From: Burkholderiaceae bacterium
Lineage (GTDB): Bacteria; Pseudomonadota; Gammaproteobacteria; Burkholderiales; Burkholderiaceae_C
Direction of reading: 5' to 3'
NCBI GenBank assembly: GCA_030123545.1
Contig: CP126124.1
Coordinates: 1,550,001-1,614,000 of the forward strand
DNA length: 64,000 nucleotides
Both the position numbers and the translations under genes were made by a program. A model generated the notes under the pieces. It did not search any database. It had not been told where the DNA came from and was given only the letters and a program-made list of their open reading frames with translations. This document shows, one piece after another, positions 27,266 through 35,795 of the stretch. The first letter of the stretch is position 1; every line of letters starts with the position of its first letter.

Positions 27266-28305
27266 CAATGCTCCTCCGCCGCGTGCTTGTCGGTCAGCGA
27301 CAGCCAGAACAGGATCGGCAGGATCAGCGTGAACACGATCACTTCCTTGAACGCGCTGGCCCAGAACGAGCTGAACGACTCGACGATGCCGACGAACAGC
27401 GCCCCGATGGCGGTGGCCGGGTAGCTGGCCAGTCCCCCGATCACGGCGGCGACGAAGCCCTTGAGACCGATCAGAAAGCCTGAGTCGTAGAACACGGTCG
27501 TGGTCGGGCCGATCAGAAGTCCGGACAGCGCGCCGATCAGCGCCGCCATTGCAAAGCTCCAGCGGCCGGCTGCGTGCGCCGAAACCCCCATCAGGCGGGC
27601 GCCGAGCCGGTTCACCGCGGTCGCGCGCAGCGCCTTGCCGTACAGCGTGCGCTCGAAGAACAGCCACAACAGCACGATCAACGCGACGGATACGGTGATG
27701 ATGATGATCGCCTGGCCGGTCAGCGTGACCGCGCCCAGCTGCATGCGCAGATCCCAGAACGATGGGTTGCGGAACCCCTCGGCGCCGAAGAACACCAGCG
27801 CCAGGCCGGTCATCGCGAAGTGCACTCCGACCGAGACGATCAGCAGCACCAGCGTGCTCGCATCGGCGAGCGACTGGAACGCCACGCGGTAGACGAGCGG
27901 CCCGAACGCCGTGACCAGCGCGAGCGACAGCAGCATCTGCACCAGCATCGGAAACCGATGCGGTGCAGCCCACACCGTGACCAACGACAGCAGCACGGGC
28001 ACGAGCAGCGTGCCTCCTGCCGCACGTGCCGCCGCCATGACGCGCCGGTGGCGCCGCCATGCACCGGCGCCGTCCATGGCCGCGGCGACGGCCCCCATCA
28101 GCAACAGCAGCCACACCGTGCCCGGCACGGCGCCGGTCTGCAGAATCGCCAGGGTCAGCGCGCCATAGGCGACGAATTCGCCCTGCGGTATGAAGATGAC
28201 GCGCGTCACCGCGAACACCAGCACGATCGCCAGGCCGAGCAGCGCATAGATCGCGCCGCTGGTAATCCCGTCGACCAGCAGCACGCTGGCAATCGAGAGG
28301 TCCAT
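27265..28305 (-). CDS. Branched-chain-type ABC transporter permease (LivH-like)
   Basis: A 346-residue inner-membrane permease. It opens with GITSGAIYALLGLAIVLVFA and has the family stretch LRATAVNRLGARLMGVSAHA followed by a Gly-rich end (GGLASYPATAIGALFVGIVE). It is about 50 residues longer than usual LivH proteins owing to an extra segment near residues 75-110 (basic loop plus a hydrophobic helix). It forms the channel together with the fused LivM-LivG protein. It starts 40 bases after the binding-protein gene. Confidence 0.92.
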   Translation of the reverse strand: MDLSIASVLLVDGITSGAIYALLGLAIVLVFAVTRVIFIPQGEFVAYGALTLAILQTGAVPGTVWLLLLMGAVAAAMDGAGAWRRHRRVMAAARAAGGTLLVPVLLSLVTVWAAPHRFPMLVQMLLSLALVTAFGPLVYRVAFQSLADASTLVLLIVSVGVHFAMTGLALVFFGAEGFRNPSFWDLRMQLGAVTLTGQAIIIITVSVALIVLLWLFFERTLYGKALRATAVNRLGARLMGVSAHAAGRWSFAMAALIGALSGLLIGPTTTVFYDSGFLIGLKGFVAAVIGGLASYPATAIGALFVGIVESFSSFWASAFKEVIVFTLILPILFWLSLTDKHAAEEH

Positions 28306-28345
28306 GAGGCAGGGGGTGGGGAAAGTGGGCCGGCGCCGCGGGACG

Positions 28346-29476
28346 TCAATCCACCTTGAATTGGCCGTTGACGACTTTCAGCATCACCCCGGTGTCGTCG
28401 GGAAAGCCCCAGTGGTCTGTCGGCGTGTAGGTGAGCACGCCCTGGGACACGACGGTGCGGCCCATGGTCTCCAGCGCGTCACGCAGCGCGGCGCGGAATT
28501 CCTTCGTGCCCGGCTTGCCCTTCTTCAGCGCGATCGGCACGGCCTTTTCCAGCAGCAGCGCCGTGTCGAACCCGTGCGCCGCGAACTGGTTGCGCGACCC
28601 CGGGCCGTAGGCCTTTTCGTAGCTCTGGATGAACTCCATGCCGAGCTGCTTCGACGGGTTGCTGGCCGGCAACTGATCGGCCACCACGGCCGGCCCGGAG
28701 ACCACGTAGGTGCCTTCGACCTCCTTGCCGCCGACTCGCATCAGGTCATGCGTCGCGGCCGCGTGGGTCTGGTAGATCTTGCCCTTGTAGCCGCGTTCGA
28801 CCACGCCCATCTCCGGCATCGCCGCGCCGCTGCCCGACGCGACGATCAGGATCGCGTCCGGATGGGCCGCCACCAGCTTCAGCGCCTGCCCGGTCACGCT
28901 GGTGTCGGAGCGCGCGAAGCGCTCGGTCGCCACCAGCTTGATTCCGTTCTTTTCGGCCAGCGGGCCGAACGCCTTCAGCCACTCTTCACCGTAGGCGTCG
29001 GTGTAGCCAAGAAAGCCGACCGTCTTCACGCCCAGCTTCTTCATGTGCGCAACGATGGCATGGGCCATCACGAGATTCGACTGCGGCAGCCGGAACGTCC
29101 ATTTGTCCTTGCCCGGCGGCAGCGCGGCGGGAGACAGCGCCAACTGCACCGTATCCGCCTCCGCGGCGACCGCGGCCATCGGGATCGCAACCGGCGTCGC
29201 GACCGAACCGACGATCACGTCGGCCTTGTCCTCGGTAACGAAGCGGCGCGCGTTCTTCACCCCGGTGGTCGGATCGGTGGCGTCGTCGAGCACGATCACG
29301 TCGAGCTTCTGGCCGGCGATGCTCTTGGGCCACAGCGCGATCTCGTTCTTGATCGGGATGCCGAGGCCGGACGCCGGGCCGGTCAGCGACAGGCTCACGC
29401 CGATCGTGATGTCGGCGTACGAGGCGCTCGCAGCGAGCAGGACGGCGGCGGCCACGGCAATCTTGAATTTCTTCAT
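28346..29476 (-). CDS. ABC transporter periplasmic binding protein (type I fold), probable aromatic acid binder
   Basis: A 376-residue secreted protein with a signal peptide (MKKFKIAVAAAVLLAASASYA) and the type I periplasmic fold: ITIGVSLSLTGPASGLGIP, LDDATDPTTGVKNARRFVTE, VGFLGYTDAYGEEWLKAF and YVVSGPAVVADQL. Binding proteins of this class feed LivHMGF importers; close relatives in aromatic operons bind p-coumarate, ferulate or benzoates. A strong GGAG precedes the ATG. Substrate specificity is inferred from operon context. Confidence 0.92.
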   Translation of the reverse strand: MKKFKIAVAAAVLLAASASYADITIGVSLSLTGPASGLGIPIKNEIALWPKSIAGQKLDVIVLDDATDPTTGVKNARRFVTEDKADVIVGSVATPVAIPMAAVAAEADTVQLALSPAALPPGKDKWTFRLPQSNLVMAHAIVAHMKKLGVKTVGFLGYTDAYGEEWLKAFGPLAEKNGIKLVATERFARSDTSVTGQALKLVAAHPDAILIVASGSGAAMPEMGVVERGYKGKIYQTHAAATHDLMRVGGKEVEGTYVVSGPAVVADQLPASNPSKQLGMEFIQSYEKAYGPGSRNQFAAHGFDTALLLEKAVPIALKKGKPGTKEFRAALRDALETMGRTVVSQGVLTYTPTDHWGFPDDTGVMLKVVNGQFKVD

Positions 29477-29527
29477 TGAGGACTCTCCAGAAGGGTTGGG
29501 GGAATTGGAACGTACGGCGCCATGCGC

Positions 29528-29947
29528 TCAACTGCACAGCGCCCGGATCTCGGGCGGGATCGGGATCGCCTTGAGGCGGTCCGGTGCGTCCGGCGGGTGG
29601 ACCACGAACGCGCGCGTCTCGCGGCCCTCGCACAGCAGTTCGTCGCCGCGGCGCACCTGGTGCCGCTGGATGAACACCTTGTCCTGCCATTCCTCGACGC
29701 TGGTGTGCACCTGCAGCGTCTCGCCGTAGGTGGCAGGGCGCATGAATTTCGTATGGACTTCCAGCAGTGGGGTGCCGACGATGCCGGTGGTCTTCGCCAG
29801 CTCGCGCCAGGGCGGCACGCCGCAGGCCATGAAGAAATGCAGCGACGACGCGTCCATCCAGCGCGAGAAGTTCGGGAAGAACACGATGCCGGCCGGATCG
29901 CAGTCGCCGAACTGCACGTCGACTTGGTAGACCTGGGTCTTGCTCAT
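29528..29947 (-). CDS. Acyl-CoA thioesterase (4-hydroxybenzoyl-CoA thioesterase family)
   Basis: A 139-residue hotdog-fold protein. The family active-site stretch is VQFGDCDPAGIVFFPNFSRW, with the Asp17-type catalytic residue in DCDPAG. Such enzymes hydrolyse 4-hydroxybenzoyl-CoA or other acyl-CoA. In this operon it could free an aromatic acid from CoA (for example vanilloyl- or hydroxybenzoyl-CoA) or rescue CoA from dead-end thioesters. The ATG at 29947 is 17 bases after the dehydrogenase gene. Confidence 0.9.
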   Translation of the reverse strand: MSKTQVYQVDVQFGDCDPAGIVFFPNFSRWMDASSLHFFMACGVPPWRELAKTTGIVGTPLLEVHTKFMRPATYGETLQVHTSVEEWQDKVFIQRHQVRRGDELLCEGRETRAFVVHPPDAPDRLKAIPIPPEIRALCS

Positions 29948-29964
29948 GGTGGGGCCGGTTCCGG

Positions 29965-30729
29965 TCAGCGCGGCGCCATGCGCAGCGCACCGTCGAGCCG
30001 GATCACCTCGCCGTTGAGGTGCCCGTTCGTGACGATGTGGCAGGCCAGTTCGGCAAACTCCTCCGGCTTGCCGAGACGCGGCGGAAACGGGATGGACGCG
30101 GCCAGCGACTGCTGCACCGCTTCCGGCAGCGTGCGCATCAGCGGCGTCGCAAAGAGGCCCGGCGCGATCGTGCAGACGCGGATGCCGTGCTGCGCAAGGT
30201 CGCGCGCCATCGGCAAGGTCATGCCGACCAGGCCGCCCTTGGACGCGCTGTACGCCTGCTGGCCGACCTGGCCGTCGAACGCGGCCACCGACGCGGTGAA
30301 CAGCATCACGCCGCGCTCGCCATCGGCCAGCGGCGCGAGCTTGGCGCATTCGGCGGCGAACAGCCGGCTGACGTTGTAGGTGCCGATCAGGTTCACGCCC
30401 ACGACGCGTGCGAAATCCTCCAGCGGCGCGGCGGCGCCGTCCTTGCCGACCACGCGTTTGGCGGTGCCGATGCCGGCGATGTTCATCAGGATGCGCGCCG
30501 GGCCGTGCGCGGCAGCGGCGTTGGCCAGCGCCGCCTCGACGCTGCTCGTCGCGGCGATGTCGCATTCGCAGGCGACGCCGCCGATCTCGGCCGCGACGCG
30601 TTCCGCGTTCGCGCGGTTCACGTCGAGCACCGCGACCTTCGCGCCGAGCCGTGCGAGTTCGCGCGCGGTCGCCTCGCCGAGGCCGGAGCCGCCGCCGGTG
30701 ACGAGCGCGGCCTGTCCTTGGATCTGCAT
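29965..30729 (-). CDS. Short-chain dehydrogenase, probable 3-hydroxyacyl-CoA dehydrogenase
   Basis: A 254-residue SDR. The NAD-binding loop is TGGGSGLGEA at residues 11-20, NIAG follows at 83-86, and the catalytic residues are Ser147, Tyr160 and Lys164 (YSASKGG). The best fit is the type 2 3-hydroxyacyl-CoA dehydrogenase (HSD17B10-like) group, judging from FDGQVGQQAYSASKGGLVGM. In the CouLMNO scheme it would oxidise the 3-hydroxy-3-arylpropionyl-CoA made by the hydratase to the beta-keto thioester. Good AGGAGA before the ATG. Confidence 0.88.
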   Translation of the reverse strand: MQIQGQAALVTGGGSGLGEATARELARLGAKVAVLDVNRANAERVAAEIGGVACECDIAATSSVEAALANAAAAHGPARILMNIAGIGTAKRVVGKDGAAAPLEDFARVVGVNLIGTYNVSRLFAAECAKLAPLADGERGVMLFTASVAAFDGQVGQQAYSASKGGLVGMTLPMARDLAQHGIRVCTIAPGLFATPLMRTLPEAVQQSLAASIPFPPRLGKPEEFAELACHIVTNGHLNGEVIRLDGALRMAPR

Positions 30730-30743
30730 GGTTCGTCTCCTGG

Positions 30744-30806
30744 TTTGCTATCTAAATGATAGTAATAAGCGTAGATCACGCCTAGGCTTGGAGCTGATTT
30801 TTCTTA
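30744..30806. repeat. Short AT-bordered hairpin repeat between the synthetase and dehydrogenase genes
   Basis: Begins TTTGCTATCTAAATGATAGT and ends in the AT-rich GATTTTTCTTAAAAT. It lies in a 126-base gap inside the operon and is a member of the same loose family as 10925-10990. Confidence 0.4.
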
Positions 30807-30855
30807 AAATCCCGGAGCACACCCGGGCGCTGGAGGCGGCGCGCATGCGGGGCCG

Positions 30856-32724
30856 TCAGCGCGCGCGCGGCTTCAGGATGTGTGGGGCCGAGTCGTCGTG
30901 CAGCGCCTGCACCATCGCGTCGCGCCACTTCAGCACCGCGCGCTGGTTGATCGATCCCTTGTCGGTCACCTCGCCCTTGTCGATCGACGGCGGCTCGGCC
31001 AGCAGGACCGCGCGCGCGATTCGGTTCGCGCTGCCGGTGGCCTCCTGCGCCAGCCGGTCGATCAGCTCCCCGAAGAACGCGAGCACCGGGCCGCTGGCCA
31101 GCACCTCGGCCAATGGCGCCTCCGGCGCGAGACCGCCGAGCTGCCGCACCAGAGGCGTGGGGAAGATCATCGCGCCGACCTCTTTCAGATTCAGCCCGGT
31201 CAGCACCGCGTCCTGCACGTAGGGAGCGCCGGCGGCGATGATTTTCGCGCGCAGCGGCCCGACGCTGACGAAGGTGCCGGTCGCGAGCTTGAAGTCCTCG
31301 GCGATGCGGCCGTCGAACTTCAGCCCCTGGTGGATGTCGTGCTCGTCGATCCAGCGCACCGCGTCGCCGGAGCAGAAGAACCCTTCCTCATCGAAATGCT
31401 CGGCCGTCTCGCGCGGCGCGCGCCAGTAGCCGGGCGTGATGTTCGGGCCGCGGTAGCGCACCTCGGTTTTGTCACCCACGTCGACCAGCTTGAGTTCCAG
31501 CCCCGCGGTCGGCAGACCGAGGTCACCCGAGTGGACATGGGGATTCGTGATGTAGAGCGCGAACGGTCCGGATTCGGTCATGCCCAGACCGGTGCCCATC
31601 ACGATGCGCTCGCCGAGCTCGGCCTCCTGCGTCGCATGCAGGCTGTCCCACACCGGCTGCGCCAGCCCGGCGCCGGCATAAAAGAACATGCGCACGCGCG
31701 ACAGCAGTGTCTTGCGCAGCTGCGCGTCGGTCTTCATCGCGTTCGCGATCGCCTCGAACCCGGTCGGCACGTTGAAATACGCGGTCGGCGCGATCTCGCG
31801 CAGGTTGTGCAAGGTCTCCTGGACCAGCGCCGGCGTGGGCTTGCCGTCATCGATGTACAGCGTGCCGCCGTTGTAGAGCACGAGCCCGACGTTGTGATTG
31901 CCGCCGAAGGTGTGGTTCCACGGCAGCCAGTCGACCAGCACCGGAGGCTGCTCGGCCAGCACCGGCATCGACTGGCGCATCTGCTGCTGGTTCGCACACC
32001 ACATCCGGTGCGTGTTGATCACCGCCTTCGGCAGCTTGGTCGAGCCCGAGGTGAACAGGAACTTGGTGATCGTGTCGGGCCCGATCGCGGCCAATGCGGC
32101 ATCGACCGCCGCGGTCGGCATCGCTGTGGTCAGTGCGGAGAACGGCGTCACGGCGCGGCCGTCGAGCGTGCCTTCGGCCAGCACCACCTCGCAGCCGGCC
32201 GGCACCGCCTGCTCGATCGCGCGCGCATAGCGGGCGTCGCTCGCGAACACCAGCGCCGGCGTCAGCGTATCGAGTACGTGGCGCAGCTTCGCGTAGTCCT
32301 GGCTCACCAGCGAATACGGCGGCGATACCGGGCAATGCGGCACACCGGCGCACAGGCAACCGAGCGCGAGCAGCAGATGCTCGATGCTGTTTTCGCTCAG
32401 GATCGCGACCGGCCGCTCGACCGATACGCCGCGCTCGATCAGCGCCTGCGCGATCGAGCGCGCCCGGGCCCAGGCCTCGGCGTAGCTGATGCGGATCCAG
32501 TCGCCCGGCGATCCATCGGCCCGGCGCGCGCGCCGCGCGACTAGCGTGCGCTCGGGCGCATCTGCGACCCAATGCTGCACGCGGTCGGTCATCCGCACGG
32601 CGTAATCCGCCAGTGGCACCTCGGCCGTCAGATAGCGCACCCCCGGGCCGCCTTCACGCAGCACCGCGCGGGTCACACCGAAGCCGATCGCGCGGTAGCG
32701 CGGCGTTGCTTTGGTTTCGCTCAT
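30856..32724 (-). CDS. fcs: Feruloyl-CoA synthetase
   Basis: A 622-residue ANL-superfamily ligase that activates ferulate, p-coumarate or caffeate with ATP and CoA. The AMP-binding P-loop reads LFTSGSTKLPKAVINTHRM, a form seen in feruloyl-CoA synthases, followed by VDWLPWNHTFGGNHNVG, MFFYAGAGLAQPVW and the GTGLGMTESGPFAL adenylate motif. GDAVRWID and the GRIAEDFKLATGTFV hinge region lie near residue 480-510, with the C-terminal catalytic domain after it. It follows the crotonase gene by 48 bases. It would start hydroxycinnamate degradation in this cluster. Confidence 0.92.
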   Translation of the reverse strand: MSETKATPRYRAIGFGVTRAVLREGGPGVRYLTAEVPLADYAVRMTDRVQHWVADAPERTLVARRARRADGSPGDWIRISYAEAWARARSIAQALIERGVSVERPVAILSENSIEHLLLALGCLCAGVPHCPVSPPYSLVSQDYAKLRHVLDTLTPALVFASDARYARAIEQAVPAGCEVVLAEGTLDGRAVTPFSALTTAMPTAAVDAALAAIGPDTITKFLFTSGSTKLPKAVINTHRMWCANQQQMRQSMPVLAEQPPVLVDWLPWNHTFGGNHNVGLVLYNGGTLYIDDGKPTPALVQETLHNLREIAPTAYFNVPTGFEAIANAMKTDAQLRKTLLSRVRMFFYAGAGLAQPVWDSLHATQEAELGERIVMGTGLGMTESGPFALYITNPHVHSGDLGLPTAGLELKLVDVGDKTEVRYRGPNITPGYWRAPRETAEHFDEEGFFCSGDAVRWIDEHDIHQGLKFDGRIAEDFKLATGTFVSVGPLRAKIIAAGAPYVQDAVLTGLNLKEVGAMIFPTPLVRQLGGLAPEAPLAEVLASGPVLAFFGELIDRLAQEATGSANRIARAVLLAEPPSIDKGEVTDKGSINQRAVLKWRDAMVQALHDDSAPHILKPRAR

Positions 32725-32772
32725 GTCGATGGGGTCCGAATGACGGTTGGCAGCGGCGCGTGCGCCCTGCGT

Positions 32773-33555
32773 TCAGGCTTTTTGCACCTTCGCGGCGCGG
32801 CCTTCGAGGAAGGCGCGCACGCGCTCCTTCGCTTCCGGCGCGCTCTGCGCGATCGCCGCCATCATCGCTTCGGTCAGGAAGCCCTGATCGGCCGGCTGTT
32901 CGGCGATGCGCGGCAGCGCATGCATCAGCGCGTAATTGGTCAGCGGCGCGTTCTGCGCGACCCGCTCGGCGAGCTCGAAAGCCTTGTCGAACGCGGTGCC
33001 GGCCGGCACCAGGTACTGCGCGAAGCCGGCGCGCTCGCCGTCGGCCGCGTTGTAGACGCGGCCGGTCAGCATCATGTCGGTCATGCGCGCGGCGCCGATC
33101 AGGCGCGGGATGCGCACCGCGCCGCCGCCGCCGACGAAGATGCCGCGCGATCCCTCGGGCAGCGCGTAGAAGGTGGTCTCGTCGGCCACGCGGATATGGC
33201 AGGCGCAGGCGAGCTCCAGCCCGCCGCCGACCACCGCGCCGTGCAGCGCCGCGATCACCGGCACGGTTCCGTACTGCACGCGCTCCAGCGCCGCATGCCA
33301 CATGCGCGAATGAAGCAGCCCTGCGCCCGCATCGCGCTCCTGGATCTCGGACAGGTCGAGGCCGGCGCTGAAATGCTCGCCGTCGCCGTCGAGCACAGCG
33401 GCGCGCACGCCGGCCGGCAGGTTTTCAAAAATCCGGCGCAGCGCGAGAATGAGTTCGTCGTTCAGCGCATTGCGCTTGGCGGCGCGCGTCAGGCGCACCA
33501 CGGCAATCTGGCGATCGGCGCCGCGAATGTCGAGCTGGATGATTTTGTCTGTCAT
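32773..33555 (-). CDS. Enoyl-CoA hydratase/isomerase family protein (CouM-like hydratase)
   Basis: A 260-residue crotonase. The oxyanion-hole segments HFSAGLDLSE (61-70) and GAVVGGGLEL (107-116) and both glutamates that mark hydratases (Glu114 and Glu134, the latter in LPEGSRGIFVGGG) are present. It lacks the overall look of the hydratase-lyases (Ech/HCHL) that release aldehydes, so I favour simple hydration of hydroxycinnamoyl-CoA to the 3-hydroxy thioester. It is the first gene of the long operon and diverges from the amidohydrolase at 33671 over an AT-rich regulatory region. Confidence 0.87.
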   Translation of the reverse strand: MTDKIIQLDIRGADRQIAVVRLTRAAKRNALNDELILALRRIFENLPAGVRAAVLDGDGEHFSAGLDLSEIQERDAGAGLLHSRMWHAALERVQYGTVPVIAALHGAVVGGGLELACACHIRVADETTFYALPEGSRGIFVGGGGAVRIPRLIGAARMTDMMLTGRVYNAADGERAGFAQYLVPAGTAFDKAFELAERVAQNAPLTNYALMHALPRIAEQPADQGFLTEAMMAAIAQSAPEAKERVRAFLEGRAAKVQKA

Positions 33556-33581
33556 GATGAATCGCTTCCGAGGGCCGATTA

Positions 33582-33615
33582 TGATTATTAAATATAATTA
33601 AATCAAGCTTTGATT
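33582..33615. promoter_or_regulatory. AT-rich inverted repeats in the divergent control region, candidate MarR operator
   Basis: Three half-sites are spaced over 34 bases: TGATT (33582-33586), AATCA (33601-33605) and TGATT (33611-33615). The first two form an inverted repeat with a 14-base AT-only centre; the last two form one with a 5-base spacer. The patch stands out in otherwise GC-rich DNA and lies between the hydratase-fcs operon and the divergent amidohydrolase gene, where a MarR repressor and both promoters would be expected. Confidence 0.55.
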
Positions 33616-33670
33616 CCCGCTCCTTTCTAGGGGTTTCCCCGAGATCTGTCAAACGTCGCCCGGAGGCGCC

Positions 33671-34546
33671 ATGGACCATCAGAACCTGATCGCGATCGAC
33701 ACCCATACGCACGCCGAGGTCGGCTGCTGGAACCCGTTCGACAACTACGGCCAGGAATACGACCGGGCCGCCGACAAGTATTTCCGCTCGAGCCGGCGCC
33801 CGACGATCGCCGAAACCATCTCGTACTACCGCGAGCGCAGGATCGGGTTGGTGATGTTCACGGTCGACGCGGAAACCCAGATGGGCCGCCGCCGCATCCC
33901 GAACGAGGAGATCGCCGAGGCGGCGCGCGAGAACGCCGACATGATGATCGCATTCGCCAGCATCGACCCGCACAAGGGCAGGATGGGCGCGCGCGAGGCC
34001 GAGCGCCTGATCGCGCAGCACGGCGTCAAGGGCTTCAAGTTCCACCCGACGGTGCAGGGCTATCACCCGTACGACCGGATCGCCTGGCCGATCTACGAGG
34101 TCATCAACGCCCACAAGCTGCCCGCGGTGTTCCACACCGGCCACAGCGGCATCGGCTCGGGCATGCGCTGCGGCGGCGGGCTGCGGCTGGAGTACAGCAA
34201 CCCGATGCATCTGGACGATGTCGCGATGGCCTTTCCCGACATGCAGATCATCATGGCGCACCCGAGCTTTCCGTGGCAGGACGAGGCGATCTCGGTCGCG
34301 ATGCACAAGCCGAATGTCTGGATCGACCTGTCGGGCTGGAGCCCGAAGTATTTTCCGAAGCAGCTGATCCAGTACGCGAACACGCTGCTGAAAGACCGCG
34401 TGCTGTTCGGCAGCGACTTCCCGCTGATCACGCCGGACCGCTGGCTGAAGGACTTCGAGGAGGCCGGCTTCCGGCCCGAGGTCATGCCCGACATCCTGAA
34501 GGGCAACGCGGTGCGGCTGCTGGGGCTGGATCGACAAGCAAGCTGA
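33671..34546 (+). CDS. Amidohydrolase family protein, CouO-like beta-ketoacyl-CoA hydrolase
   Basis: A 291-residue TIM-barrel protein of the amidohydrolase-2 (ACMSD) family. Metal-binding residues are His12 and His14 (IDTHTHAEVG), a His in VFHTGHSGIGSG, another in MAHPSFPWQDEA and the Asp of LFGSDFPLITPDRW. In the CouLMNO pathway described in Rhodococcus, CouO, a member of this family, cleaves the 4-hydroxyphenyl-beta-ketoacyl-CoA to 4-hydroxybenzoate and acetyl-CoA. Its place opposite the hydratase-fcs operon fits that role well, though sequence alone does not prove it. GGAGG precedes the ATG. Confidence 0.82.
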   Translation: MDHQNLIAIDTHTHAEVGCWNPFDNYGQEYDRAADKYFRSSRRPTIAETISYYRERRIGLVMFTVDAETQMGRRRIPNEEIAEAARENADMMIAFASIDPHKGRMGAREAERLIAQHGVKGFKFHPTVQGYHPYDRIAWPIYEVINAHKLPAVFHTGHSGIGSGMRCGGGLRLEYSNPMHLDDVAMAFPDMQIIMAHPSFPWQDEAISVAMHKPNVWIDLSGWSPKYFPKQLIQYANTLLKDRVLFGSDFPLITPDRWLKDFEEAGFRPEVMPDILKGNAVRLLGLDRQAS

Positions 34547-34612
34547 ATGCTACGTTATTCGTAGCTGACAACTGCTGCTACACCTGGATTTCAGGCCGAT
34601 TTGAATTGAAAA
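34547..34612. repeat. Short AT-bordered repeat after the amidohydrolase gene
   Basis: Begins TGCTACGTTATTCGTAGCTG, with self-complementary CTACG / CGTAG arms, and ends in AT-rich sequence. It fills most of the 100-base gap between two convergent genes and may serve as a transcription end. Confidence 0.4.
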
Positions 34613-34646
34613 TGAAGCGCCTCGGCGTCCGAGACACCGGCGCAGT

Positions 34647-35795
34647 TCAGAGCACATGCATCCATGCCGCCATCGCATCGGCGGTCTGCTCGACCAGCTT
34701 CGGCTGGCCCGCGAGGTAGTGGTTGCCGCCGACGATGTCGATGTTGCGTATCCGTCCGCCCGCCGTGCCGCCACCGGCTGCTAGCCACGCATCGCGCGTG
34801 CTCGGAAAGGTCGATTGATCGGCGGTGTAGGTGCACAGCAGCACCGGCACGCTGGTGCGCGCGAGGTTCGCCGGGCCGTCGGCGCGCGAGCGCGAAGACC
34901 ATTGCGACAGGAACGCGGTCAGCGAGGTGATGCGCCCCATCTGGCTGGCCGCGTAGTTGACCGCGCGCGCGCCGTGGGCGCCGTTGCCCCAGACGCTGCC
35001 GAGCTGGCGGTCGTTCGGCTCCAGGCTCAGGTCGAGACAACGCGGATCGGCATGGGTGCGGTAGATGATGAAGGTCTCGTCGCGCGCACAGCCCGGCGCG
35101 GTCTGGCTGCGCAGCAGCCGCAGCCGTGCGTCGACCCAGGCCTCGATGCGCGCGAGCCGCGCCGCTTGGGCCGCGCGGAAGCGTTGCAGAAACTCGGGCG
35201 TGAACGGCTGGTTCGCCGGGTTGTAGAGGTCGAGCGCCGGATCCGCCGCCAGCGCGTCGTGCTCGTCGATCACCGATGGGTCGATCCAGTTGCGCATCAG
35301 CCGCGAACGCCCCTCGTGCGCGGCGCACAGCGCAATGCCGTCCACCGGCGGCAGATCCTGCGGCGACAGGCCGGCCGGGTCGCCGTCGAGCATGCGCTCG
35401 ATTGTGAGCTGCTCGGCCTGCGCCTGGTAGAACGCGCTGAGCGACGCGCCGCCGGAATTTCCGATCAGCACCACACGCCGGTAGCCGCGCCCGCGCAGGT
35501 ACTGCACGCCGGCGCCCAGATCCTGGATCACGCGCTCCATCAGCAGCAGCGTGTCGTTGCCGGCATAGCGCGAATTGAGCCCCATGCAGCTGATGCCGCG
35601 CTCGGCCAGCGGCTGCAGCAGGTAATGCCCCATGAAGTTGCTGGCCGGGTGCATCACGATCGCGGCGATGTCGCGCGGACCCGACGCCTCGGCGAGCGCG
35701 CCGTAGATGCGCGGGCGCAGCAGTTGCAGGCCGGACTGGCTCTCGTGCGTGGCGCCCGGCTTGACGTCGATCACCGCTAGCTGCAGCTCAGCCAT
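34647..35795 (-). CDS. Alpha/beta hydrolase family protein
   Basis: A 382-residue alpha/beta hydrolase. The nucleophile elbow is GNSGGAS in RRVVLIGNSGGASLSAFYQA, with a typical preceding YLRGRGY region; the likely catalytic His is in VGGNHYLAG near the C-terminus. There is no signal peptide. The substrate is unknown; in this location hydrolysis of an aromatic ester (for example a chlorogenate- or feruloyl-type ester) is one guess. Its start overlaps the end of the VOC gene by 8 bases, so the two are coupled. Confidence 0.8.
   Translation of the reverse strand: MAELQLAVIDVKPGATHESQSGLQLLRPRIYGALAEASGPRDIAAIVMHPASNFMGHYLLQPLAERGISCMGLNSRYAGNDTLLLMERVIQDLGAGVQYLRGRGYRRVVLIGNSGGASLSAFYQAQAEQLTIERMLDGDPAGLSPQDLPPVDGIALCAAHEGRSRLMRNWIDPSVIDEHDALAADPALDLYNPANQPFTPEFLQRFRAAQAARLARIEAWVDARLRLLRSQTAPGCARDETFIIYRTHADPRCLDLSLEPNDRQLGSVWGNGAHGARAVNYAASQMGRITSLTAFLSQWSSRSRADGPANLARTSVPVLLCTYTADQSTFPSTRDAWLAAGGGTAGGRIRNIDIVGGNHYLAGQPKLVEQTADAMAAWMHVL

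Noticed and set aside
32773..33555. Crotonase as the Ech/HCHL hydratase-lyase that makes vanillin
   Set aside because: No vanillin dehydrogenase gene lies nearby, while an SDR and a CouO-like hydrolase do, which fits hydration followed by oxidation. Sequence alone does not fully exclude lyase activity.
33601..33615. AATCAAGCTTTGATT as an FNR/Anr site
   Set aside because: FNR sites read TTGAT-N4-ATCAA. Here the arms point the other way, so I treat it as part of a MarR-type inverted repeat.
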